64,000 nt of DNA, taken from the NCBI RefSeq assembly GCF_003966695.1, contig NZ_AP018827.1, positions 1,178,001 through 1,242,000 of the forward strand. Reading direction: 5' to 3'. The notes under the pieces were generated by a model, which had not been told where the DNA came from, ran no database searches, and saw only the letters and a list, made by a program, of their open reading frames with translations. This DNA is from Asticcacaulis excentricus. GTDB taxonomy: Bacteria > Pseudomonadota > Alphaproteobacteria > Caulobacterales > Caulobacteraceae. Of the stretch, positions 1 through 9,066 are shown in pieces. Numbering within the stretch: position 1 is the first letter of the stretch; every line of letters starts with the position of its first letter. A program made the position numbers and the translations under genes.

Positions 1-34
1 TCAGCGCCCAGTCCCAGAAGGCGGTGTCACTCAT
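1..34 (-). CDS. Start of a gene leaving the window, possibly TIGR02444/DUF2390 family
   Basis: Only the first 11 codons lie inside the window. They read MSDTAFWDWAL, starting at an ATG that overlaps the end of ubiX by 8 bases in another frame. The FWDWAL start resembles the conserved N-terminus of the TIGR02444 (DUF2390) family of short alphaproteobacterial proteins of unknown function. The overlap suggests translational coupling to ubiX. The family call rests on very few residues and is tentative. Confidence 0.4.
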   Translation of the reverse strand, partial: MSDTAFWDWAL

Positions 35-605
35 CCTTAAGTCCGTTCCAGCGCGTCATCGGCGCATCGAGGCCGAACAGGTCCAGCGCCCGCGCCACGC
101 TCTGATCCACCATCTCCTGCAAGGACTGCGGGCGGGTGTAGAAGGCCGGCACCGGCGGGGCGACAATGGCCCCCATCTCGGTTACGGCGGTCATGGTGCG
201 CAGATGCCCCAGATGCAGCGGGCTTTCGCGCACCATCAGCACCAGCCGCCGCCGCTCTTTCAGCACCACATCGGCGGCCCGGCTGATCAGGTTGGAGGTC
301 ACGCCCGTGGTGATTTCGCTCATCGTCTTGATCGAGCACGGGGCGACCAGCATCCCCAGTGTGCGAAAGGAGCCCGAAGCAATCGACGCCCCGATGTCGC
401 CGACCTTATGCACCTGATCGGCCAGGGCGTTGAGATCGCCAATCGTCAGGTCGGTTTCCGCATTCAGGGACAGTGCCGCCGCCCGCGACACCACCAGATG
501 GCTTTCGATCTTAAGCTCACGCAGCATTCGTAGTGCGGTGATACCATAGACCGCACCGGACGCTCCGGATATGGCTACGATAAGTCTTTGATTAGCTTCC
601 GCCAT
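27..605 (-). CDS. ubiX: UbiX flavin prenyltransferase
   Basis: UbiX joins dimethylallyl monophosphate to FMN to make the prenylated flavin used by UbiD-type decarboxylases, for example in ubiquinone synthesis. The 192-residue protein has the flavin-binding loop SGASG (residues 13-17) at the start of a Rossmann-like fold and the late RESPLHL motif typical of UbiX. The ATG at 605 was preferred over an in-frame start at 644 because AAAGGA lies 8 bases before it and the longer version has no such site. No ubiD gene is visible nearby. The next gene on the same strand overlaps its stop codon. Confidence 0.93.
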   Translation of the reverse strand: MAEANQRLIVAISGASGAVYGITALRMLRELKIESHLVVSRAAALSLNAETDLTIGDLNALADQVHKVGDIGASIASGSFRTLGMLVAPCSIKTMSEITTGVTSNLISRAADVVLKERRRLVLMVRESPLHLGHLRTMTAVTEMGAIVAPPVPAFYTRPQSLQEMVDQSVARALDLFGLDAPMTRWNGLKDE

Positions 606-844
606 TGCCGCGCGTCCTTTTTGTTGCCACAATAAGTGGCTCATAAGATTAAGCTTTTACTAAATATGAATCTCGCAAATCCGTGATCGGATGTAATGGA
701 TCGTGATTACACAGTAAAGCGTTTTGGGTGTTCCCTATACGTGTTCAGGCCTCGATCCGACCACGGAGAATGTGGGAAAAGGGATGGGGTTCCGGTCGGC
801 AGTATCCTCTTCCGGCCCAGTCTTACGAGCAAAGGAGATAGCTC

Positions 845-1045
845 ATGAGCATCGAAGCGAGAGTGCGTGAACTTGATCACCGTCATCAGGTCCTCAAGGA
901 CACCATCGCCCGCGAATCGCGTTCGCCTTCGGCGGACTCGCTCTATCTCAAGGAACTTAAGCGTAAGAAGTTGAAACTGAAGGATGAAATCGACACTATC
1001 AAAGCCACTCTGCGACAGGAACGAACGTATGAGACTCTCCAGTGA
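845..1045 (+). CDS. YdcH/DUF465 family small coiled-coil protein
   Basis: A 66-residue, highly charged protein that begins MSIEARVRELDHRH and is predicted to be almost entirely helical, with the LKxLKxxKLKLKDEI pattern seen in the YdcH (DUF465) family. The molecular role of the family is unknown. A strong AAAGGAG ribosome-binding site lies 6 bases before the ATG. It is a single-gene unit, ended by an intrinsic terminator about 30 bases downstream, and is convergent with the esterase gene that follows. Confidence 0.85.
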   Translation: MSIEARVRELDHRHQVLKDTIARESRSPSADSLYLKELKRKKLKLKDEIDTIKATLRQERTYETLQ

Positions 1046-1073
1046 TGGGGGGTGATGGCTTTTTGAAACACGA

Positions 1074-1104
1074 ACGCCGGAGGGGACACCTCCGGCGTTT
1101 TTTT
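1074..1104 (+). terminator. Rho-independent terminator after the YdcH gene
   Basis: A 10-bp GC-rich stem (ACGCCGGAGG pairing with CCTCCGGCGT) with a GGACA loop is followed by a run of T. It lies just after the YdcH stop codon. Confidence 0.9.
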
Positions 1105-1138
1105 GTGGCAAAGTCATCCGGGTTCAGGGGCTTGCTCG

Positions 1139-3076
1139 CTACTTGACCGCTATTTCGAACGGGCTGACCGGAAGGGTGGCGTCGGTGAGATTGCACACCG
1201 GCGAGTCCCCCCAGCAGTAGCGCACGCGGGTGGCCGAAGCCGCCGAAGGTCCGCTCAGCACCAGCGTGTCACCGGCCAGGCGCGCCTCGGCGTACTGACA
1301 GCTTCCAACGCCCTCGCCACACAGTTCAAAGCGCACAGCCGCCTGTCCATCGCTGGTTTTCAACGCACCGTCGAGCTGAGCGAAGCGCACGCTTAGCTGC
1401 CCGTTGGCGCGGGTGGCTTCGATCGGGACGCCACCGGAGGGCGACAGCGCTGCCTTATAGATCAGGCTTTGCGCCGCACGCGACAGGCGCTTGCCCACGG
1501 TCAGCTTGTCGCGCGGGTGGATGTCGAGCGGATTGCCGATGTCGATGGTAACGGCATAGGCGGCGCGCTTGTCATTCAATGCGGCGCGGCGTTGCGCCTC
1601 ACGCACCCCTGACCAGCCGGACTCGACGGGCGCGGTGGGGATGGTCCCGAAATTGGCCAGTTGCACCAGCAGGAAGGCCGTATCCGGCCCGAACTGCTGC
1701 CGCCAGTCGGCCATCAACCCGGCCATCAGCGCCTCATACTTCGCCGCTTCGCCCGTATTGGATTCGCCCTGATACCACAGCGCCCCGGTCAGGGCATACG
1801 GCCCGATGGGGGCGATCATCGCCTGATGCAGGGTGATCAGGCCACCGGTCGGGTCCCAAGGCGCGGTCGGCGGGAAGCGGACGTTTTGCGGCGGCTGCCA
1901 GTAGCGCCAGCCGGTTTTTAAGGGCTTGGCCGTGCCGTTGGCCAGCCGCAACTCACGCACGGCATCGCCATACATGCCGCCCTTGGCCCACAGATCAACG
2001 GCCTGAACCACGATAAGATTATCACCGGCTTTCAAGGTGCCCGCGGGCAGTTTGTAGGCGCGCGGCGAACCGGGCGCGGAGGTGTAACCGATGGCGACGC
2101 CATTTACAAAGGTCAGGTCGAGATCGTCAATGGCCCCCAGGCTGAGCGTTGCGCCCGCTTTTGCCTCTTCGGCGCTGAGTTTGACATTGATGGCGTACCA
2201 CAGCGGCCCATTGTAGTCGCTTAGGGCCTTGACCCCCCAATCATCGAAATTACGGCTGACATCAGGGACGGCGGCCCAGCCGCTCAGGGCCTGCGGCGTC
2301 ACCGCCCACGGCGTCCCCGGCCCGCCTGCGGCCTGCCACCATTGCTCAAAGACCTGCCCATAGGCCCCGGCCCCCTTGACGGTATCGGAGGCATAGGCGT
2401 CGAGCATGTCGAGCCCCTCCTGATAACCGCCGATCTTTTGCAGGGCGGCGCGGCTCATCCACGGCTGAATCTTCGACCCGCCCCAGGAGGCATTGATCAG
2501 GCCGATGGGCACATTGACGTGCGTTTGCAGATCGCGAGCAAAATTATAGCAAACGGCTGACCAGTTGGGCGTGGTGGCGGGGGACGCCGTCTGCCATTCG
2601 GTCGGGGTGACGAAATGCGATTGCGGCGTGAAGGCCTGCGTCTTCTGCACCGTCATCATGCGGATGGTCGGGTTTGCCGAGGTGGCAATCTGCTCCGCCG
2701 CCCCGATGGTGTCCTTCAGGTTCCATTCCATGTTCGATTGACCGGAACAGAGGAAGACATCCCCAACCAGCACATCGGACACCGCCTGTTTCACTGCACC
2801 CGCTGAGGCCATTAGCACATAGGGACCACCCGCTGGCATGGGCGGCAGTTCGGCGCGCCAATGCCCGGTCGCGTCCGTCAGCGCCGTCACGCGGGCAGAG
2901 CCGAAGCTCAGCGTCACCGTCTCGCCCGGCCGGGCCTCGCCCCAGACGGGGACGGGCCGGTCACGCTGAAGCACGGCGTGGTCGCGGAACACCTCAGCCA
3001 AGATGGGTTTGTCCTGCGCCTGCGCCGCCATAGGCAGGCTGAGCGCGATAAGACCGGCAAGCCAGTGTCGTCGCAT
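1139..3076 (-). CDS. Secreted sialate O-acetylesterase-like SGNH hydrolase
   Basis: A 645-residue exported hydrolase likely to remove acetyl groups from sugars such as sialic acid or decorated plant polysaccharides. A cleavable signal peptide occupies residues 1-20 (MRRHWLAG to AQA). The SGNH nucleophile block is GQSNMEW (112-118, Ser114), a second block is GALWYQGESN (431-440), and the Asp-His pair is in DIHPRD (518-523). A jelly-roll insert fills about 260-400. The length fits the family. The ATG at 3076 has an AGGGAG site; a longer frame to 3133 would bury the signal peptide. A LacI-type palindrome sits just upstream, so sugar-responsive repression is inferred. The exact substrate cannot be read from sequence. 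Confidence 0.88.
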   Translation of the reverse strand: MRRHWLAGLIALSLPMAAQAQDKPILAEVFRDHAVLQRDRPVPVWGEARPGETVTLSFGSARVTALTDATGHWRAELPPMPAGGPYVLMASAGAVKQAVSDVLVGDVFLCSGQSNMEWNLKDTIGAAEQIATSANPTIRMMTVQKTQAFTPQSHFVTPTEWQTASPATTPNWSAVCYNFARDLQTHVNVPIGLINASWGGSKIQPWMSRAALQKIGGYQEGLDMLDAYASDTVKGAGAYGQVFEQWWQAAGGPGTPWAVTPQALSGWAAVPDVSRNFDDWGVKALSDYNGPLWYAINVKLSAEEAKAGATLSLGAIDDLDLTFVNGVAIGYTSAPGSPRAYKLPAGTLKAGDNLIVVQAVDLWAKGGMYGDAVRELRLANGTAKPLKTGWRYWQPPQNVRFPPTAPWDPTGGLITLHQAMIAPIGPYALTGALWYQGESNTGEAAKYEALMAGLMADWRQQFGPDTAFLLVQLANFGTIPTAPVESGWSGVREAQRRAALNDKRAAYAVTIDIGNPLDIHPRDKLTVGKRLSRAAQSLIYKAALSPSGGVPIEATRANGQLSVRFAQLDGALKTSDGQAAVRFELCGEGVGSCQYAEARLAGDTLVLSGPSAASATRVRYCWGDSPVCNLTDATLPVSPFEIAVK

Positions 3077-3100
3077 GGTAATAACTCCCTGTGTGTTCTT

Positions 3101-3117
3101 GTTAGCGCTAACGCTAA
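3101..3117 (-). promoter_or_regulatory. LacI-family type operator upstream of the esterase
   Basis: GTTAGCGCTAAC (3101-3112) is a perfect 12-bp palindrome matching the usual LacI/GalR-family operator core TTAGCGCTAA, and continues into a second half site CGCTAA. It lies 25 bases before the esterase start codon. A tentative promoter for the same gene has a TTGACC -35 at 3140-3135 and TTAGCG at the -10 position, so a bound repressor would cover the -10. No LacI-family gene is in the window. Confidence 0.6.
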
Positions 3118-3161
3118 GGCCGAAAGGCCCCACAGGTCAACGGCAAAAAGCCCTATGCCGT

Positions 3162-6100
3162 CTAACGCTTTACCGCCCTCATCGCCTCGGTAATGGCCAC
3201 GGTTTTCACGCTGACCGTGGTGACGCGCTGCAACAGGTCGATCACCGTCTCCTTATAGTCGGCAAAGCGGTAGGTGTTGAACTTTTCGCGGATGGTTTTG
3301 TCCTTCGGCGTCTTTTCCTTGTACTGATCCAGCACCCAGTCGATGGCCGAGCGGTTGCCGAGGCGATAGTCAAAGGCCTCAGACGGCACGCCGGTCAGCA
3401 CGGTTTCGGAATCGAGCGTGATCATGCCGTTTTGCGCGTCGGATTTCAGCTTGGGCGTCGGATGAAGACCCGCCGCACGGGCGCGCGTGTCGGGTGTATC
3501 CACCCGCGTCAGACCGAACGGCTCAACGCCTTCATAGCCGATATGCAGGTCGAGCAGGGCCTGCCCCCAGTCGCGCCAGCGGGCGAAATCGTCATACAAC
3601 GGTACGCGCGGGAAGTCGCGTTTGAGGTTCTGCGCATAGGTTTCGCGATAGACCGGGTCGTGCAGCACGCCGTAGCAATAGGCAAAGATGTCGTCCTTCG
3701 ACACCTGGCCCTTGCCGTACTTCGCCTCAAAGGTTTTCAGCCCCCAGTCGGTAATATTGTCGATCCGCTCGCCTTCGCTATTAAAAAAATAACGTGCAAA
3801 ACAAACAGACCCAGCCCCACTTCCGACGAAGTGTAAATCAACCGGTCTTTTGCTACATCCTACCAACCACGGCTTTTGAGCAGTGGGATCGGTGAATACA
3901 ATTATTTTATTATCTTTCCTATATTTTTCTCCAAAAAATTGAGGATTTATGCTAGGCCTATCAATCATTAATGGAGATAAATATAATTTTAACGATACAA
4001 AAGGCCTATAATTTACATTAACTATATAATTATCATTGTAATTCTCAGAATATCTAGATTTTATTTTTCTATCCATGGTTTCTGAAAGTTTGATTTTCTC
4101 AGATAATTTAGACTCACTTATTTTTAATTTTTCAAACTCGGAAATAAACTCCTTTACTTTTGACTCTACTTCATCAGACCTTTTACCATATACCCAGTCG
4201 TCTCTATTTGTTGATATTCCCAAAGAGAATTTACGAAATATGGCCCGTCCTTTTGAGCCAGCAATTCCGGACTTAACATCCTTCGACCCGATGAAAAGTT
4301 CATCCACAAATTGCTCATCAGGATGATTCAGCCAGTATCCCTCTGCGTCTTGTTCAATTTGAACCCAACGGATGCCAGTTGGCGAATTGGACGCAAGCCA
4401 TGCAAGCTTATCCTCTTTGCGAGCACCTATTGGCGGGTGTGCGTAATACAACTTTGCCGATGATTTAGCCTTTGATTTATGATCTTTTTTGACTAAAAAA
4501 GAAATGGCCACCCCTGTGCCGATGTCAAACACACTCTCACCAGCTGCCACCCCCTCGCCTTTATAGTCACCCCCCAAATCAACAATAAATATATCTGAAA
4601 ACTCAGATGCAACAACCTTTCTAAAGCCGTCAAAATTCTTGCCGTCTAAAAATTTTCTATTTGTCACAAATGCAATTACTGAGCTTTTATCCGACCTGTC
4701 AGAAGACCATCTAAAAAATTTAACGAATGGATCGTAAAGTTTTGTCTTTTGAGCAGATGAAAACTTCAAATAAGTTTCTTTAATGCGCCTATCTACATCT
4801 TGATATTTTCTATTTTTATTATTTTCGCCCGATCTTTTTTGATTAGCGTTGTAGGGCGGATTGCCGATTATTACGCTAATTGTCTTTTGGTTCTGGCGTT
4901 TGACACGAGCGATATTTTCATCTGAAAGCGCTGCGAACATGTCGTGCTGATGGCCGGAATGCAGGCCCAGCGCCGCCACATTGTCCAGCGTATCGACAAA
5001 GCACAGATTGGGGTATTCGGCGAACTGCCCCGTGGCGGCGGCATAGGTGGCTTCGATATTCAGATTGGCCACGTAATAGGGCAGGATAGCCACTTCGTTG
5101 GCGTGCAGTTCTTCCTTGTATTTGCGGTGCAGCTTGTCCGGCTGGCCTTTGAAATAGTCGATCAGCTCACAGATAAAGGTGCCCGTGCCGGTGGCGGGGT
5201 CGAGGATTTGCACATCCTTGTCGATCAGGCTGCGGCCAAAGTGCTTTTGCGTCAGCCAGTCGGCGCCTTCGATCATGAAGCGCACGATCTCATTGGGCGT
5301 ATAGACCACCCCCAGCCGGTCCGCCGCCTTGGGGTTATAAACCTTGTAGAAGTTTTCGTAGATCACCTTGAGGAAGGTCTGTTTTTCGGCGTGGCTGGTG
5401 ATCATGGCGGCGTTGGCGCGGATGGCCGAATAATAGGCCTCCATAGCCTTCAGCGTCTCGCGCTTGACCGCCCCGGTGAAGAATTTGGCCTCAAGGCCGT
5501 AAAGGGCCTGCGCGATATTGTTTTCGCGGTGGAAGTCGCCCTCATTAAAGACGTGGGCGAAGATTTCCTCGGTCAGGATGTGCTGGATCAGCATTTCGCG
5601 CACATCGGTTTCGGTCACGGCGGGGTTGATGGTGGCCTTGGCCTGCGCCAGAAAGGCCTCCGCCGCCGTCTTGAACGCCGCATTGCCGGCATAGGCGTCG
5701 TCGATGCGCTCGCGCAGGGCCTCCAGCACGGCGGGCAGGTCGCTCTTGAACTGCGCCACGGCGCGGCGGAAATCGGCGATCTCCTTGCGCTCATAGGCAA
5801 AGAACAGCGACAGGAGACGGTTGAGTTCCTTGGTGTCCAGCATCTGCGCCCGCATCACCTCATTGCCGTTCTGGATCAGGACGGCGGTGTGCGAGTTTTC
5901 GAAGATGATGTTATCGGTGGGGTAGCCTTTCAGGCGCTTCTTGCGGATTTCCTCGTCAAGGTCGTCCTGGGTGTCCTTCGACTCCCAATAGCCCAGCGGG
6001 ACGCGCAGGTCGTGCAGAATGGTGCCGTCGGGGATGACCGCCGTCTTTTGCGCGCTTTCCTTGCGCAGTTCGGGGGCGAAGACCAGACCCGACTGCTTGG

Positions 6101-6218
6101 CCCAGCCTTTGAGCAGGTCCTTGAAGGCTTCGCGGATCACCGATTCCGACAGGGAACCGGACACCTTTTTCAGGGTGGTCAGTTCGTTGAGAAATTGCTG
6201 GATCAGTATCTGGCTCAA
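3162..6218 (-). CDS. Single-chain restriction-modification enzyme (Type IIG / ISP-like)
   Basis: This 1018-residue protein carries both cutting and methylating modules in one chain. Near the N-terminus PD (63-64) and ESK (79-81) fit a PD-(D/E)xK nuclease site of Mrr type. The N6-adenine methyltransferase part has GVVYTPNEI (303-311), the SAM-binding DPATGTGTF (340-348) and the catalytic NPPY (453-456). The C-terminal half should hold the target-recognition domain. There is no helicase between nuclease and methylase, unlike the roughly 1600-residue Type ISP enzymes such as LlaBIII, so it probably cuts without translocating. No separate specificity or methylase gene flanks it. The stretch coding for about residues 430-812 is strikingly AT-rich compared with both ends. 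The reading frame is intact. Confidence 0.87.
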   Translation of the reverse strand: MSQILIQQFLNELTTLKKVSGSLSESVIREAFKDLLKGWAKQSGLVFAPELRKESAQKTAVIPDGTILHDLRVPLGYWESKDTQDDLDEEIRKKRLKGYPTDNIIFENSHTAVLIQNGNEVMRAQMLDTKELNRLLSLFFAYERKEIADFRRAVAQFKSDLPAVLEALRERIDDAYAGNAAFKTAAEAFLAQAKATINPAVTETDVREMLIQHILTEEIFAHVFNEGDFHRENNIAQALYGLEAKFFTGAVKRETLKAMEAYYSAIRANAAMITSHAEKQTFLKVIYENFYKVYNPKAADRLGVVYTPNEIVRFMIEGADWLTQKHFGRSLIDKDVQILDPATGTGTFICELIDYFKGQPDKLHRKYKEELHANEVAILPYYVANLNIEATYAAATGQFAEYPNLCFVDTLDNVAALGLHSGHQHDMFAALSDENIARVKRQNQKTISVIIGNPPYNANQKRSGENNKNRKYQDVDRRIKETYLKFSSAQKTKLYDPFVKFFRWSSDRSDKSSVIAFVTNRKFLDGKNFDGFRKVVASEFSDIFIVDLGGDYKGEGVAAGESVFDIGTGVAISFLVKKDHKSKAKSSAKLYYAHPPIGARKEDKLAWLASNSPTGIRWVQIEQDAEGYWLNHPDEQFVDELFIGSKDVKSGIAGSKGRAIFRKFSLGISTNRDDWVYGKRSDEVESKVKEFISEFEKLKISESKLSEKIKLSETMDRKIKSRYSENYNDNYIVNVNYRPFVSLKLYLSPLMIDRPSINPQFFGEKYRKDNKIIVFTDPTAQKPWLVGCSKRPVDLHFVGSGAGSVCFARYFFNSEGERIDNITDWGLKTFEAKYGKGQVSKDDIFAYCYGVLHDPVYRETYAQNLKRDFPRVPLYDDFARWRDWGQALLDLHIGYEGVEPFGLTRVDTPDTRARAAGLHPTPKLKSDAQNGMITLDSETVLTGVPSEAFDYRLGNRSAIDWVLDQYKEKTPKDKTIREKFNTYRFADYKETVIDLLQRVTTVSVKTVAITEAMRAVKR

Positions 6219-6311
6219 TGGTGGCGCTCCCCGCGTCGATTCCCGCCGCCACAGTGGCGCAGGTGCATTGCCGGATGCAACCCTGAATAAGATTTACGTG
6301 ACCCGTGCACA

Positions 6312-6341
6312 AAAAAAAGCCAGCGTTTCCGCTGGCTTTTT
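6312..6341. terminator. Bidirectional terminator between trcR and the restriction enzyme gene
   Basis: A 12-bp stem (AAAAAGCCAGCG pairing with CGCTGGCTTTTT) with a TTTC loop has A runs on one side and T runs on the other. On the minus strand it follows the trcR stop codon closely and isolates trcR from the restriction gene. Confidence 0.88.
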
Positions 6342-6365
6342 CCGTTTTGATGGCCGCGTGGCCGA

Positions 6366-7076
6366 TCAGTATTCGTCGTCTTCCTCGTCGTGGACGGGCT
6401 TGGACGGGGCCGAGCCGAAAACGTCTTCGACCGTCAGGTCGGCCTTGCGGCTATAGGTGTCTTCTTCGTCGTCGAACGGCACCACGACCGGAGCGGCGGG
6501 TTGCAGCGACGGATCGTCCAGCGGGATGCCCAGCTTTTCGGCCTGCTTGCGCTTCACTTCGGCGGCCTTTCTGACGGCGGCGTCCAGCTCGATCTGGGAC
6601 ACGAGACCCAGCGTCACCGGATCAACGGGTTTCAGGTTGGCGGCGTTCCAGTGGGTGCGGTTGCGCACCTGCTCAATGGTGGTCTTGGTGGTGCCGAGCA
6701 GCTTGGAAATCTGCGCATCCGTGACTTCCGGGTGGTTCTTGACGAACCAATAGATGGCGTCCGGGCGGTCCTGACGGCGCGACACGGGCGTGTAGCGCGG
6801 GGCCTTCTTTTGCGGCTTCAGCAGTTCGGCGTGGCGGCTCTTTTGCGCCTGCATACGGTAGGCCGGCGTCTTTTCCGCCTTGTCCAGTTCTTCGCGGGTC
6901 AACTGACCATTGGCGATCGGGTCGGCCCCGCGGATGTCGCGCGCCACTTCGCCGTCGGCAATACCTTTCACTTCGAGCAGGTGCAGGCCGCAGAAATCGG
7001 CGATCTGCTCGAACGAGAGGCTGGTATTATCGACCAGCCACACGGCGGTCGCTTTCGGCATCAGGATATCGGCCAT
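6366..7076 (-). CDS. trcR: TrcR (DUF1013) cell-cycle transcriptional regulator
   Basis: The 236-residue protein starts MADILMPKATAVWLVDNTSLSF, the hallmark of the DUF1013 family, now named TrcR and described as an alphaproteobacterial cell-cycle transcription regulator. A helix-turn-helix is visible around DAQISKLLGTTKTTIEQVRNR. The C-terminal tail is acidic and low in complexity (DDEEDTYS, HDEEDDEY). The ATG at 7076 was chosen over a GTG at 7088 because family members begin at MAD; neither has a strong ribosome-binding site. It is a single-gene unit closed by a terminator. Confidence 0.88.
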   Translation of the reverse strand: MADILMPKATAVWLVDNTSLSFEQIADFCGLHLLEVKGIADGEVARDIRGADPIANGQLTREELDKAEKTPAYRMQAQKSRHAELLKPQKKAPRYTPVSRRQDRPDAIYWFVKNHPEVTDAQISKLLGTTKTTIEQVRNRTHWNAANLKPVDPVTLGLVSQIELDAAVRKAAEVKRKQAEKLGIPLDDPSLQPAAPVVVPFDDEEDTYSRKADLTVEDVFGSAPSKPVHDEEDDEY

Positions 7077-7269
7077 ATTCAGTCTCACAAATAGCTACGC
7101 CCGGCCTTTGCGACCGGGCGTGAGGGAATTCTTGTCACCGCTATAGACCGATTTTTCATCGAAGGGAATAGGATTATCAGCGACAAAGCGGGGTAGCGGT
7201 TTTTGGCCTCGACAGAAACTGCCGCTCACCATAGATTGCACATAATACCGCCAGATCAGGGGAAAAGAG

Positions 7270-7953
7270 ATGACCGTCGCCGCTTCCCTCGCCCTGTGGC
7301 TTCTGGCCGCCGCGCCTGTCGAACAGGCACCGCCGCAACCGCCCATCTATGCGATGCGTGATCAGGTGCGCCGGGCAGCCTTCGACCCCTCAACCTATTT
7401 CGACGATCCACAGTTTGATCTGATCTATATCACGTATCACGGCGATGACTATGACTGGCCCTACTATGCCATTGCGGTCCGCCGGAACTGCGATCACGGA
7501 ACAAAGGAAGGTTGTGAAGTACGGTTTCAGGCTCGGCGGGTTAAGGTTCCCGTCGAACCAAGCGAACGCCCGCGTAAGAGCGGTAGCCGTTTTGTCCACA
7601 AGGTGATGCAAAACGCCGAGGGGTCTGCGGACCTGCGCCCGGTACTGGATCAGGCCGGATTGATGTGGGAAGAGACGGACCTGAAGGCCTGTCCCCATGC
7701 GATTAAGGTGCTGGCGGAAGCTTCCGGTCTGGAGTGGGTACGCAAAACCACCGTTGCCCCCGTCAAGGGAGACGAAATCCGCATCGCACTGCACGCGGAC
7801 AAGATCACGGTCGCTTTTAACGACTATTTGCAGGAAGCGACCTATTACGGCGCGCTACACGAAGGCACGCCCGCTGCATGGGCTAACACACTGGCTCAGA
7901 CGCTGGAGCCCTGCTGGACGCCAGCCAAAGTGCCGCCGCCGTGGCGCAAGTGA
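7270..7953 (+). CDS. Uncharacterised secreted protein
   Basis: A 227-residue protein of no family I recognise. The first 17 residues form a short hydrophobic signal-like segment ending AAA, followed by a proline-rich stretch (APPQPPIY), so export is likely. Four cysteines (in the RRNCDHG, EGCEV, KACPHA and EPCWTP contexts) could form two disulfides, which fits a periplasmic location. GGGGAAAAGAG precedes the ATG. It stands alone, divergent from trcR and convergent with the quinone reductase gene, ending only 4 bases from it. Confidence 0.65.
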   Translation: MTVAASLALWLLAAAPVEQAPPQPPIYAMRDQVRRAAFDPSTYFDDPQFDLIYITYHGDDYDWPYYAIAVRRNCDHGTKEGCEVRFQARRVKVPVEPSERPRKSGSRFVHKVMQNAEGSADLRPVLDQAGLMWEETDLKACPHAIKVLAEASGLEWVRKTTVAPVKGDEIRIALHADKITVAFNDYLQEATYYGALHEGTPAAWANTLAQTLEPCWTPAKVPPPWRK

Positions 7954-7957
7954 GGGG

Positions 7958-8929
7958 CTACCACCTCAGCACCACCTTGCCCGCGTGCTGGCCGCTATCG
8001 AGATAGGCCTGCGCCGCCCCGGCGTCGGCGGCATCGAACACCTTGGCCAGCACCGGGCGGATGGCCCCGCCTTCGATCAGCGGCCACACCCGTTCGGCCA
8101 CCGCCGCGCTAAGGCGGGCCTTTTCGTCGGCGCTACGCGGCCTGAGCATCGAGCCGGTCAGTATGCCCTGCTTCTGCATCAGGCGCGGCAACTCGATTTG
8201 GGTGGTGTTGCCGCGGATCATGCCAACCTGCACGATGCGCCCCCGGTGTTTGAGGCACAGGATGTTTTTGGGCGTGTAGTCCCCCCCCATGATGTCGAGC
8301 ACCACATCGGCCCCGCCAAGGTCTTTGACCGGGGTGACAAAATCGCTGTCGCTTGTGTCGATCACGTGATCGGCCCCCAGCGCCTTCACCCACGCCGCCC
8401 TCTCTGCCCCGCGCACCGTGGCGATGACATTGGCGCCAAAGCCTTTGGCCATCATCACCGTCATCGAGCCGATACCGGAATTGGCCCCGTGGACCAGCAC
8501 GGCCTCACCCGCCTGCAACGCGCCGTGCTCCATCAGATTGGCATAAACGGTCAGGCACACTTCGGGCAGACCCGCCGCCTCGGCGTCGCTCAGAGCGCGC
8601 GGCACGGGCAGGAGGTGGCGGGCATCGACGCTGACGAATTCGGCATAGCCGCCGCCATTGACCAGGCTGCACACGCGGTCACCTGCTGTCCACAGATTTT
8701 CGTCGCTGTTGACGGCTTCGACCGTTCCGGCGACCTCAAGGCCCATAATCGGCGACGCACCGGGCGGCGGCGGGTAGCTGCCCTGCCTTTGCAGGATGTC
8801 GGGACGGTTTACGCCGGCGTGGCTGACCCGAATTAACACATGTCCCCGCCCCACTTCGGGACGCGGCACATCGCCCACATACAGATCATCGGCAGAGTGG
8901 CCGCCTTCGCGGATGAGAATAGCTTTCAT
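7958..8929 (-). CDS. NAD(P)H quinone oxidoreductase, PIG3 family
   Basis: A 323-residue zinc-free medium-chain reductase that passes electrons from NAD(P)H to quinones. It has the GroES-like N-terminal half (NRPDILQRQGSYPPPPGASP, typical of the PIG3 subfamily TIGR02824) and the Rossmann loop HGANSGIGS (147-155). It lacks the cysteine cluster of zinc alcohol dehydrogenases. The start at 8929 gives the usual MKAILI beginning; a frame open to 8980 adds 17 atypical residues. It is divergent from the DUF1192-DUF1465 genes. Confidence 0.88.
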   Translation of the reverse strand: MKAILIREGGHSADDLYVGDVPRPEVGRGHVLIRVSHAGVNRPDILQRQGSYPPPPGASPIMGLEVAGTVEAVNSDENLWTAGDRVCSLVNGGGYAEFVSVDARHLLPVPRALSDAEAAGLPEVCLTVYANLMEHGALQAGEAVLVHGANSGIGSMTVMMAKGFGANVIATVRGAERAAWVKALGADHVIDTSDSDFVTPVKDLGGADVVLDIMGGDYTPKNILCLKHRGRIVQVGMIRGNTTQIELPRLMQKQGILTGSMLRPRSADEKARLSAAVAERVWPLIEGGAIRPVLAKVFDAADAGAAQAYLDSGQHAGKVVLRW

Positions 8930-9066
8930 GATCAACCGTGCCGCTTGCTTTCTTCGTCCCATAGGGGTTTTATAGGACATGTAGAGACATTTATAACCAG
9001 CGCAACGGTTCGCGCGCTGGCTGCAAAGGTTTCCAAGCCCTGATATACCCCCAGAGGAGACGCCGC

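Noticed and set aside
4944-6290. 448-codon open frame on the plus strand opposite the restriction-modification gene
   Set aside because: It is the antisense shadow of a gene with clear methylase motifs and shows no protein family features.
7246-7261. TACCGCCAGATCAGGG shared with 40417-40432
   Set aside because: One 16-base match within 64 kb is about what chance allows, and the flanks do not match.
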